In this document: positions 1 to 13,301 of the stretch, in pieces
Numbering within the stretch: the first letter of the stretch is position 1
Layout of the letters: each line of letters opens with the position of its first letter
Source of the DNA: Paramarasmius palmivorus
Taxonomy: Eukaryota; Basidiomycota; Agaricomycetes; Agaricales; Marasmiaceae
DNA length: 64,000 nucleotides
Direction: 5' to 3'
Assembly (NCBI GenBank): GCA_037176845.1
Contig: JAYKXP010000097.1
Span: forward strand, 123,262 to 187,261
Notes under the pieces: model-generated
Told to the model about the DNA's origin: nothing
What the model saw: only the letters and a program-made list of their open reading frames with translations
Databases searched by the model: none
Position numbers and translations under genes: made by a program

Positions 1-2507
<2,507 letters not shown>

Positions 2508-2742
2508 CATCTTAATATAGACTCAGAGGGTCCTGGATTCTAGAGTATGGGTGTGTTGTACGTACTGTATTCGTCCGAATTGGATAATTGTTGCTTCTTA
2601 TATATGTAAAGACGATAATAAAAAACAAGCTAGTAAAGGTTACGGGGAAGGTACTTAATCTTCCTCCATTTTCACGTCGTCGTCTCCTCGCCCGCGTAGA
2701 GGCCATTCAACAAGGCGGACCTAATAGGAAATTAAGTTAGCC

Positions 2743-4374
2743 CTAATCGACAGAGAGGTTCATGACACCGACCGAAACTTGCCCATTGGCACTATGCGTA
2801 GGAAGGAAATGCACACCCCAGCCGTGCAAGTGCTCGTCTGTGTGGTCTTTTATGTGACCGACAGCGAGATGTTTACAATACTTCCCTGGACGCTCCGGAT
2901 GAGTGGCTTGGATCCCGAGCAAATCCACCTCAAAAAGACATTGTCGTTCAGGACATTGCCAGCGACCATTTATGAATCTGATTCGACGCATAGGCCATTT
3001 GGGGATTTTGGCATACAGAGCTCGTGAAATGTCGGAATCCGAGTCCGAATCGGATTCCTCGGCCGATGAGGAGACGGAATAGTCAGAGTCAAATTGACCT
3101 GTGGTATCTGGTCTCGGTGGTGTTCGAGGTCTGCTTAATGGTGGGAGTATGTATTTCTGTCGATAGATCGGCAACAAAACAGCAATACAGCTAACAACAC
3201 GAACCTTGGGCGCCCCGAGACAGTGCCTTTCGATCGCGCTTTCCCAATCCCCTTTCCCAAAGCGTGACAAGTCCACTTGGTCGGATTCCTTGCGCCTCGG
3301 CTCTGAGTCGATTTGGTACTCCAAACCCCACGTGCTTCTCTTGTTAGCTTTAGCTTTGGTTTTCCTGACGCTCTTTGCCTTCATGCAGAATTTATACAGG
3401 GAGCGTAGATTCACGAGATGATGTTTGGAGTATTGAGTGACAACTTGTTGTGCAAGTAGCCATTCTGCGTGAGCAGCAAGTATGCCAGCACATTCGTGCC
3501 TTGAAACACGGCAAAGGTGCCGCCTACGCTTTGTCTCTCCGGTTATAACGTCCTCGATATCGGAGTCTTCTGGATCGAAGATGATTCTGCGTTGAATTGA
3601 GAAATCGTGGTGATACTTGAGCATGGAGTCAATGATCCACTTAAAGGTACGTGTTTCGACTGGAGGTTTATTCTGTTGGTCGATTGCGTGTTTGATCAAT
3701 GCGTGAAGGCGCCATCTCTCGAGAGTGTTGCGGCTCCTTGCATGCGTTTCCACGTGAAGAGAATCCACCACAAAGTTCCGGTTCACTTTCGAAGACGATG
3801 CTCGGTGCACTGATGATGTCAGAACAAGCGACTTGGGATAATCGTCCACTGTGGATGCCAGTGAGTAGGGCGCTTCGGGATGTATGACAAGAACCACCTA
3901 CTCGTCATGTAACCTGCAGGTTTGGATTTGGTACACCGAAGGTACATCTTCACTAACCGTTCTTCTCCTGTGTTCGCGTCGGCTTTCTTGTAAATCTTCT
4001 CCAACGTAGTAGTACAAGACCGGTGTAATTCCTCGTCTCGTCCTTTAATATCATTATTCAAGTGCTTTTGCACTTCTGGCGTCAGCCATGATAGCTTCTC
4101 GATCACTATGACCCCATAGAAATGGACTTTAGGCAATTCAGTGCCTTCATGCTGAACAAGATCGGTATAGTCCAGCCTCAAGTCAAGATTATGAGTAAAA
4201 TTGAAAATTCGAATGTCCATAGACATACCCAGTCGTCTTCTTGGTTCTTGTGTTGACCATCACGACAGATTTCATGTGTAACAAGTCCTTCATAGAAGTC
4301 TTGACTCCAGGCTCGAGTGCCAGAAACTCTTCATAAGGCCCAAACGGTTCTTCCAAGAGCTGAACGAGTGACAT
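2743..4374 (-). CDS. unknown protein with C-terminal CCHH cluster
   Basis: Not recognised. Four exons join cleanly: an N-terminal exon starting MSLVQLLEE, a second with LDYTDLVQHEGTE, a long central exon and a last one. The product is about 490 residues. The middle is basic and helical-looking; it is followed by a proline-rich stretch and a serine/aspartate run (SSSAEESDSDSDSD). The C-terminal 100 residues hold WQCPERQC, then YCKHLAVGHIKDHTDEH, a spacing of Cys and His that could bind zinc. The start is the first ATG of the exon and lies 142 bases from the divergent RSC7 start, so the two probably share a promoter. A nuclear, DNA- or chromatin-linked role is only a guess from the acidic run and the Cys/His cluster. 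Confidence 0.75.
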
Positions 4375-4516
4375 GGCGTGACGCTAGATTGTCTACCAGC
4401 GGTCCACTAGATTGCAAGCAGACCGTGGTGCAGAGCAGAAACAAAGATGTTTTCCACGCCGTGACAGTGACGCGCGCGCGACTACCGCTTGAACCTACTT
4501 GAACTCCGATTCTCAT

Positions 4517-6423
4517 ATGGCACCTAAACTTGTTATCAAGTTAGGGCCAGGCTCCTCTTCTTCTCAGCAGCAACAATCAGAAGCACCCAGAAAAATACAT
4601 ATCCCACCAAAAAATCCTCCTGCATCTTCGTCCTCCAAGATCATTATACCCCCGAAGAACCCTGCACCACCACCACCACCTGCACCAGAGCCTGCAGAAG
4701 AATCAGGACAAGAAACAGAATCTGAACCAGAACCAGAACCTAAGTCAGCGGCTGGATCCAAAAATGCAGCCGCACTCAAAGGAGAACCGGAACCGGAACC
4801 TGAGCTAGAGCCAGAAACACAAGCTGAACCACAACCCCGACCACAACCTGTCAAACGCGGTAGAGGTCGTCCGAGAGGAAGTGGACGTGGTGCAATTTCT
4901 GCTGCTGCATCGCGTAGTGTTAGCATTCTTGATACAGGAAGTCCTGCACCCGAGGAAGGAACATCGACACCGCGCGGAAGAGGAAGAGGACGCGGCCGTG
5001 GTCGTGGACGAGGAAGAGGTGCGGCCTCTTCACTCAAAATTCGGTTTGATGATGGGACTGGTGCTGAGAGTAGTGATGCTGATAATGCTGCTATGGACGT
5101 GGACGATGGAGAGGATGGCACTGGGGAAAAGAGAGCACCGATTGCAGGTGGAAAGCCTTTCCGTCGTGTTGGGGGAGATATCGTGATTATTGAGGGTGAT
5201 GAGTTTATCACACCCGACGATCCGAAGGGAGATGAAAAGATTGACAAGTGGGGAAATTTACTTGGAGGTACGCTTTGTGCTGGTGTTCTCTCTGTCTCTC
5301 CTATTTCATGCGTTTTCTTGGCAGGCCGACGGTTCAAATCGAATACGTTTACACTACCAAATCGACACCCCCAACGCCAATACATGCTCGCTATAGATGC
5401 TGCACGTACAAGTGGATTCCGTGATTCTTTATACTACTTGCGCAGGAATCCATTGGCGTTCAAGTTGAACGCGACGCAGCCAGAAAAAGAGTATCTAATT
5501 GGCGAAGGAAAACTCGGGTCGCACTTGAGGACAAGAGGTGTAACACTTGTAACGGCAAGAAGCGCGTTCAAATTGCACGGGAGCAAGATGCTCATCGGTG
5601 TGTCTTTCATGTTCTTCGCGTCTAGAGTGCCTTCATAGCTAATTTCGCAGATGGTAGATGGGTAACGGATGATTACTACGAAGACAAAGTCCTCGCCGAG
5701 ATCACAGAAAAAGGTATCGAACCAGGTTCGTTAGTAGGCGAGCTTCCCGATCCAAATCCTTCCTCTTCCACTGCTGCAACTGCCGCCACTTCATTTGAAC
5801 CTGAAGATCGCGGTGGAGGTAGTATATACCGTGCTGGTGGTCCCACTACCATCTTTGGTGGACAAGGATGGGGACCATACAGCGACGGTCCGCTCAATGC
5901 TGTCAGAAAGAGTTTATTGACAAGGGACGGAGTGAACGAAGAGAACTGGATGCATAGGATAGGTGAGAAAGTTGGAGAGGCTGAAGACGAGTGGAAGAAG
6001 TGGAGAGAGAGAGGCTTAGGGAGGGATCCGAAAGATGGGAGTGTGAAGAAGAAGCCGAGGTTGGATTCAGATTCTGGACCTGCGCTAGGAGTGTATGATC
6101 CTCATACAGGGCTCACCTATCGTGAGTATCGTTATCTCAACCTCTGCTGCTTAATTTTGACGTTGAATACAGGCCGTTCAACAACTCAACCAACTACCTC
6201 GAGAATGCTACCTTTAGCAGACGAACCGCCCCCTGGACCGCGTCGAGTACTTGGAGGTACAAAAACTGGAGTCGGAGCTTGGGGTATTGCGTGGGTCGAT
6301 ACTGTCATGGAACTTCCACAGGTGCCCTCGGGCAAAAATGCACAGAGGGAATGGCTTTTACCTGGTCGAGAAGAGAGGGAGCAGTTATTGAAGGAAGTAA
6401 GAGAGGCTGGTATTGCATGTTGA
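4517..6423 (+). CDS. RSC7: RSC/SWI-SNF chromatin-remodelling subunit Rsc7/Npl6
   Basis: Subunit of the RSC or SWI/SNF nucleosome-remodelling complex (Rsc7/Swp82 family). The family core is clear: GDEFITPDDPKGDEKIDKWG, LLGGRRFKSNTFTLPNRHPQRQYMLAIDAARTSGFRDSLYYLRRNP split into exons, then KEYLIGEGKLGSHLRTRGVTLVTARSAFKLHG and DGRWVTDDYYED. The C-terminus has GTKTGVGAWGIAWVDT, also typical. The first 230 residues are low-complexity: Gln and Pro runs, acidic Glu-Pro repeats, an AT-hook (RGRGRPRG) and a long Arg-Gly run. Introns lie at about 5269-5325, 5598-5650 and 6121-6171; the last is 51 bases, so frame is kept whether or not it is spliced. The ATG at 4517 is used because the open frame just upstream starts with TTG only. 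Confidence 0.9.
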
Positions 6424-6662
6424 GTAGTAGAATTTTTGTATCTCTACATCCTTATTGTACATGTGTAATCTGCAAATGCAAGCCCAAGACGTCATGGATG
6501 TTCTACACTCAGGAGATGATAAGTAACAGTCTCGATAGCCCATAACAGTTGTGCATCAAATTGGTGAATTGCCGCTAAAAATGCCGGCGTACCGAAACCA
6601 CAAAAGGCAGGCGACCACGTCGACCTGAACTCATACTCCTCACTTCATTTCAAGGACCGAAA

Positions 6663-9600
6663 ATGCGCTGGGTCGCGCTTTTCGGAGCCCTTTCTCTTCT
6701 AATAGCGGCACCAGAGGTTCACTCTGTGAAATCTCACGACTTCAAGACTTGTTCCCAATCCGGGTTTTGTCGCAGAGGCCGTGCACTATCTTCCCGCGCA
6801 AAGGAAGCCGCAACTTCCTGGAAATCCCCATACTCAGTAGACCCGGATTCGCTCTCTATTTCATCTACGGAGGCAACCGCAAAGGCCTCAGTCAAGTCAT
6901 TATTGTACCCCGATATCAAGTTTAGCTTGGAGGTTAGGGTTCACGAAGATGGTGTCGCACGAGTTCGCATGGATGAAGTGGATGGGTTGAGGAAGCGGTA
7001 CGATGAAGCCGCATCATGGGCGCTGGTCTCAGAGCCCAAGGTTAGCCAGACGATCACCTGGACTGCCGGAAAGAAAGACTTGCGCGCCGTTTATGGCGAG
7101 AAGAAGGAAATCGAGGTCGTTGTTCAATATGAGCCTCTCAAGGTGACTATGTTGCGCAACGGCAAGGAACAGGTCGTCCTCAATGGACAGGGTTTACTCC
7201 ACATGGAGCATTTCCGCAATAAGGAGGAACCCAAGACGCAGGAAGAGACACAGGCCGAGGGAGAGGCGAATCCGGAAGGTGGTGATCAAGTTGTCCTTCA
7301 AGCTGAAACAAAGGCCGAGAATCCTCGAGCTTGGTTTGAAGGCGACTCAGAGGATGCATTTTGGGAGGAAACCTTCTCGTCATGGACGGACTCCAAGCCA
7401 AAAGGTAAGCAGTGCCACCTCAATCTGTATTGCCCGTCTAACCATGAGTCTTAGGCCCAGAATCTCTCTCCGTCGACATATCATTCCCTAACCACGGTGT
7501 CATTTATGGAATCCCTCAACACGCAACTAACCTTGCACTTCCTACGACAACTGGCGAGGGTGCAACCTTCACAGACCCTTACCGACTTTACAACGCAGAT
7601 GTGTTCGAGTACCTCGCTTCCTCTACCATGTCGCTCTATGGCTCCATTCCTATTCTCCACGCTCACTCCGCTGACTCTACTGTGGGCATTTTCCACGCTG
7701 TGGGGTCTGAGACGTGGATCGACGTGTCTCACGCCTCGGAGAAGTCTACAGAGACACATTGGATTTCAGAATCAGGCATCCTCGACATCTTCCTTTTACC
7801 TGGACCTACACCCGAGGATGTATTTGCCCAATATGCCCGTCTTACTGGCACTACAGCCCTGCCTGCTGAGTGGAGTTTGGGTTACCATCAATGTCGGTGG
7901 AATTACGTTAGCTCGGATGACATTAGGACGGTCCAGAAGAGGTTTGACGAGGAAGATATTCCCGTAGACGTCTTCTGGCTTGACATTGAATATGCCGAAG
8001 AGCACAAGTACTTCATATGGGACAAGAAGAACTTCCCTGATCCCGTAGAAATGACCAACGATGTCGCCGCTATTGGACGAAAGGTGTGTCTGGAAAGTCG
8101 ATTTGGCGATGCGCAGACTAATTGTGTCACCGCAGATGGTCGTTATTATCGATCCTCACCTGAAACGTACTTCAAACTACCCCGTTTACCAAGAAGCATC
8201 CGAACGTGGCCTCCTCGTCAAACCCAAGAGTGGAGAAGGCGAGTACGAAGGTTGGTGCTGGAGTGGAAGCAGCTCTTGGTTGGATATGTTCAACCCTGCG
8301 ACATGGGATTGGTACATCAACCTATACAAGACCGAGAAGAGACCTACGTTCTCTTGGACTGAGAGTACCACCGATATCCATATCTGGAATGATATGAATG
8401 AGGTAAGTGTCAATTTCCTTCCTGGTGCTTTGGTCAGTGCGATCTAATGCCATATCCAGCCTTCCGTATTCAACGGCCCAGAAATTACCATGCCCAAGGA
8501 TAACATCCATTATGGTGGCTGGGAGCACCGTGATATCCATAACATCAACGGAATGCTCTTCGTACGTTCTCTTGTCTATTATTGGAATTCCTTATCTAAA
8601 CACCATGTCAGCATAACCTCACCTCGCAAGCTGTTGCCGCTCGCACAGACCCCCCACAACGTCCATTCGTTCTCACTCGTTCATTCTATGCTGGCTCTCA
8701 ACGATTCAGTGCTATGTGGACTGGTGACAACCTCGGCACTTGGGAGCATATGGCCGTTGGAATCAAGATGGTTCTGGCCAATGGTATTGGTGGTTTCGCG
8801 TTTGCTGGCTGTGAGTCTATACTTAGAATGGTTCTGATCCGAATACTCACTTCATAGCACAGCTGATGTCGGAGGATTCTTCGGCAACCCTGAGCCTGAA
8901 ATGCTTGTTCGTTGGTACCAAGTCGGAGCATTCTCGCCTTTCTTCCGTGCTCATGCCCACATTGACACGAAGCGACGCGAGCCCTACCTCTTGGACGAAC
9001 CATATAAGGGTATGGTCAGGGATATCTTGCGTCTTAGGTACAGCATGCTGCCAATCTGGTACACTGCTTTCAGAGAAACAGCTGTGACTGGTCTTCCTGT
9101 CGTACGGTAAGTGGCGTTCTTTCGATCTTCTCGGATCCGCCGACTGAGAACAATACAGCCCGCATTATGTCGCATTCCCCAAGGACAAGGCCGGTTTCGA
9201 GATTGACGACCAATTCTTCGTCGGTTCCTCGGGTTTGTTGGTCAAGCCAGTCACCGAAAAGGGCGCAACAGAAGCTTCTGTATACATTCCAGAAGATCAG
9301 GTCGGTATTTCCGTATCGTTGTCGGAATCATATGCTGATATGCACGGTTCAGGTGTACTACGACTACTTCACTAACGAAGCTTACCGTGGCACTGCCAAA
9401 GGCAAGACTATCACTGTTCCTGCTGCTCTGCACCAGATCCCGCTGTTCATTCGTGGCGGTTCGATCCTCGCTACACGTGAACGACCACGCCGTTCCTCGA
9501 CACTCATGAAACACGATCCCTTCACACTCCGTGTTGCCCTCAGCAAGACCGGTACTGCTCGTGGCGAACTCTACCTCGATGATGGTATATCATACTCTTA

Positions 9601-9970
9601 CCGCGATGGCAACTTTGTCTGGCGAGAATTCCTCGCCGAGCAGCCCCAGAAGAAGACTTTGCGTATCTCTAGCAAAGACTTGGGCAAATTGCAGACAGCA
9701 CAGGCAGTAGACGGCGTAGCGCTGTCCACCTTTAATTCCGCCAACGCTTACGCAAAGACTGTGCAGGATGTCAGAGTAGAGAAGGTCGTGGTAGTCGGTG
9801 TCAGTGGCAAGCCGAGTAGCGTCAAGGTCGAAGGCGGGGAAGAACTAGTATGGGAGTATGTACCTGGAGTTGCCGCTGGTGACAAGAAGGAAGGTGCAGC
9901 GGGTGTGCTCAAGATCAAGGATCCAAAAGTTCTCGTAACTGCAGACTGGGCGATTGTCATACAATTCTAG
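6663..9970 (+). CDS. ROT2: glucosidase II alpha subunit (GH31)
   Basis: Endoplasmic-reticulum glucosidase II catalytic subunit, which trims the two inner alpha-1,3-glucoses from N-glycans during glycoprotein quality control. A signal peptide ([21 protein letters not shown]) is followed by [12 protein letters not shown], typical of the family. GH31 signatures: [23 protein letters not shown], the nucleophile motif [39 protein letters not shown] with the acid/base Asp, [16 protein letters not shown] and [16 protein letters not shown]. The C-terminal beta domains follow (LYLDDG). Introns include 7405-7454, 8084-8135, 8403-8459, one near 8562-8610, and others near 8811, 9107 and 9300; all restore family sequence without a frame break. 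Length is roughly 970 residues, as expected. Confidence 0.96.
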
Positions 9971-10067
9971 AGTAGATATGTACGAGCACTCGCAAAATAA
10001 TATACTACTGCATCGTGGATATCGATAAGCGACCGGGCGTATACAAGTCCCAAGAAAAGACATCTCG

Positions 10068-11721
10068 TTATCCAGTAACTCCACCACCCAGCAAAGAGCT
10101 GAACTGTGCACGCTGCATAATAGATGAGACCGTTTTGACAAAGGAAGATATAGAGCTAAGAGACTTACCAGTTGCTGGATGGCAACTTTTTCGCCCTCTG
10201 GCAAGGTATTGATTTGGTCTGGTGTCATTTGTAGTACCTGCATTAGCATAGTCTGTACAAGTCATGTCAGTTCAACAGTGACGTTTGCGTTAGAGGCATA
10301 CAAACTTTCTGTTGCTCAGAGATGTTTGCTGCGGCAAGTGCAGCGTAAGGATCGTGTGCAGGCGGATTTTGTGATGGGGGTGGGGTAGGCATAGGTGCTG
10401 GTGGTTTCATGGTAGGATTGACTGGAGATTGTGCTGATGGGCCTGTTGCTCCCGGGGGAGGTGTACCCATCATATTCATGGGTGGCGGTGGTGGTCTGAA
10501 GTACGGTTGCATATGTGGTGGGAACGGAGGCGGAGGCATACCGGCCATGTACGGAGGCATCATGTTGGGAGGTGGTGGATAGGAATAAGCGCCTGGCGGT
10601 GGCTGCGAATATTGAGCCGGTGGTGGTGGTGGCATACCTCCCGGATGCCCTGACGATGGACCAGGTGTTGGTGTTGGAACTGCACCGGTTGCGTTTAACA
10701 TGCGCGTAAGGATGCTCTCGTCGACAATCTTGTTGAGGAGAAGAGCTTGGAATAAAGCATAGGCAAGTTGGGGATGGGCGACAAGAAGTGCACGTGCTTG
10801 TTCGGGATGGGTTATTACAAAGGCCTGGGAGATGATATAAGTCCAACAATGTTATGGCCCATCAACTCATATATGCACACCTTCATATGAGCTAGAACAT
10901 CCATCAATTCCCTTTGAGGCATGGAAGCCAAGGTATTGCTAATCATATCCATCGCGGTCAAACCAGGCTCAAGCTTCTTTCCGCTAGGCAGATTGTTGAG
11001 AAATGCGTTGGGGTCGCGACTGCCTCCATCACGAGAGCCGCCGTCAACAAGCTCACCACGCACAGTCGTCTTCCCTTCTAGGAAGGGGTCAGAATCGGCG
11101 AGGTCGATTCGAAGTGGGCGACCGCCGACTTCGTAACCGTTCAGATTTCGCACAGCGGAACTGGCAGTTTCATGGTCTGCGCACAGGCCGTTGAAGGATT
11201 TTGAGGGTAATGTTGAAGCATGCACATGAATCGGTCGGTATTGAGAGTGAAAGCGGTTGTTTGTTTGTTTGTTTGGAGGCACACGGTTGAGGGGCGTTTG
11301 GTTGAGGCGAATATGGCAAGTCGTATGTCAGACAAAGAACGCGTTAGAATCACACAAACAAGAAATTGATGTACCCGCAAATTCGCAAAAGCCATATCCC
11401 TTGGGTTTTCCTGTATCCCGGTCAAAGACGAGTCTGAAAATGCACAAGACAGTTGTTGAGAATGTATGTTGTCGTAATTGAAATACACCCGTAGGATTTG
11501 AGACGAGTACCTAAATCCTATGACTTGCCCAACAGACTTGAAGACGTCGATGAGTTGTTCCTGTCAAAGGATGTCAGGAATGGCTGGAGTGTAGTGAGAC
11601 CTTGACGACGATGACAGACCTCGCCCATGTTGTAGGGAACATTCCCCACTGGTAATCAGTGTTATTAGTGCTAAGCTCTTTGAGAAATAATAGGTCACAC
11701 ACCAAAAACAACCTTGCTCAT
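10068..11721 (-). CDS. RNA15: cleavage stimulation factor subunit 2 / Rna15 (RRM)
   Basis: mRNA 3'-end processing factor that binds GU/U-rich RNA downstream of the cleavage site. The start exon MSKVVF is joined by a short intron to VGNVPYNMGEEQL, giving RNP2; RNP1 is KGYGFCEF. The RRM ends with RNLNGYEVGGRPLRIDLADSD. Next comes the hinge domain (ISNTLASMPQRELMDVLAHMK, HPEQARALLVAHPQLAYALFQALLLNKIVDESIL), then a long Pro/Gly/Met-rich linker (PPPPPAQYSQPPPGAYSYPP), and the small C-terminal helical domain LQMTPDQINTLPEGEKVAIQQL|RAQFSSLLGG, split by an intron at about 10111-10168. This is the full CSTF2 domain order, so the gene looks complete. Confidence 0.93.
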
Positions 11722-12318
11722 TGCGAGCTACGACCAGCGAACGAAAGGGTAAGACGAAAAGGTAAGACGAAAGAAACGAATCACGCCTGAATCACGCTTG
11801 TCACACCACCAGTCTTAACCTTTCAAATTTCCTCGCCTCCGTCCAGCCTCCGTTTCGAGGACCTATCTTGCGACAGAGAAACTGTGCAAGGCATTCATGG
11901 TATCTGAACCCCATAGCATAGCGGATTCAGCCAGGATTCATTCATTCCAAAGGTTCTAGGCTTGACGCACCCTCGAAAAAAAAACGTGCACAAAAGTTCA
12001 TCCAAAACATGGAACGGTGCGTACCTCGTCGCATGTCGTCGCATGTCGCCACATGTTACTGAGCTATCAGAATCACTCTGCCAGAGCTTGATCTCAAACT
12101 AGATCGTACCACTTTGTCGATCTGGGTTTCTATGGTTCTTCTCGGTCGCCTCTACCTGAAGCATCACATGTTTCATATCTGGTTTCTGCAGCTTTGTGCA
12201 TTGTATATTCAAACGCGCTAGTCTCAACGTATAAATACCGTCATGATTGCGCATAGTTTCCTCAGTCTCACCAGCAGTGCATCTCTCCTTCTCCAGTAAA
12301 TTGCCTCCATCCCACAAA
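11722..12318. other. divergent intergenic region
   Basis: Between the divergent starts of the CSTF2 homologue and the secreted protein gene. It carries a short tandem GTCGCAT (about 12029-12045) and the TATA box of the right-hand gene. No open frame here resembles a gene. Confidence 0.6.
12230..12237 (+). promoter_or_regulatory. TATA box of the secreted-protein gene
   Basis: TATAAATA lies 82 bases before the ATG at 12319, a usual spacing for a strongly expressed fungal gene; a CT/CA-rich leader follows. Confidence 0.55.
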
Positions 12319-13080
12319 ATGCCTTCATTCCGCGCTATCTCCTACTACTTTGTCGCAGCCATCGCTGCCGCTGCAACCTTTGCGGCTGCTTCGCCCTCTG
12401 CTGCTAGCCACTTGAATGCTCGTTGTGGTGAATGCGAGGCAAAGGAGAACCCACTTCCTGTTCTTGTCCATGGTGTTCAGGACAAGATCACGCCTTGGGC
12501 GGACAAGCTCAGTAAGTGTCCGTTATGTCTAATACTTTAGTTGAAATGCTGATTTTCCCTCTGCTTAGAAAATTTGCCTGCTGGTGCATGCACTCCCGAC
12601 GCCATTACCCCAATCGTCCAGGGTATGAAGGACGTCCTTATCGACGCCAATGCTCAGCTTCAAGTCTACGTCGATGCCAAAGTCGACTTGAGCATTCTTC
12701 TTGCAGATGCTGCTCACAGCGATGTCACCGTATCTGTCGAGGCATTCGCTGGAATCCTGGTCGGACTTGTCAATGTGAGTAATCTAATCTCAATCCCTTG
12801 CTCTCAAGTTTTAACAGAAGCTGACCTTACTCAACAGGTGATCGTCACTGCATGTCTCTCGGTGCTCAAACTCACTGTCAGTGTCGACCTCGATATCGTC
12901 GTGAAGATCCTCGCCGACTTATGTATCACTCTCGGGGTCTTCATCCATCTATGCTTGACTCTCGTTGTCGGGCTGTCTGTCTCACTCATGGTGCAGCTCA
13001 GTGCATTCATCTCGTTGTGTGTTCAATTGGGAATCAAGGCTACCGTGGACGCGATCCTTGGTGTCAGCCTGAACCTTTAA
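12319..13080 (+). CDS. small secreted or membrane protein, function unknown
   Basis: Three exons, introns at about 12511-12568 and 12775-12837, product about 213 residues. A signal peptide (VAAIAAAATFAAASPSAASH) precedes a short Cys-containing stretch (LNARCGECEAKENPLP). The middle is DAITPIVQGMKDVLIDANAQL. The last 100 residues are very hydrophobic and rich in Val, Leu, Ser and Asp, with about three stretches long enough to span or lie in a membrane (LCITLGVFIHLCLTLVVGLS and neighbours). This layout occurs in a mushroom-restricted group of small hydrophobic secreted proteins of unknown role. Function is not claimed. A TATA box 82 bases upstream suggests regulated, possibly high, expression. 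Confidence 0.8.
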
Positions 13081-13301
13081 TTTACCGGTCGCCTTTTCCG
13101 CTCGTCTTAATGACTATATATAGACTACTGATACCCTGATACCTATCTTTCAAGAGTACCCCAACTACGATTCTAACTACTGTGACGCCTGTATACGAAG
13201 CCTGTAATGAACTGATATGGTTACATTGATGTGAATGACATGAGACTGATAGGGCGGACAAAACGCGTTCGACAGCTAACTTACTTCCTGCCACGACGAC
13301 G

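Noticed and set aside
4564..5385. 273-codon antisense frame over RSC7
   Set aside because: Created by the repetitive Pro/Glu and Arg/Gly codons on the other strand; the sense frame carries the family domain.
10316..10849. 177-codon frame overlapping the Pro-rich part of CSTF2
   Set aside because: Same strand but another frame of the low-complexity linker; the CSTF2 frame joins to both flanking domains.
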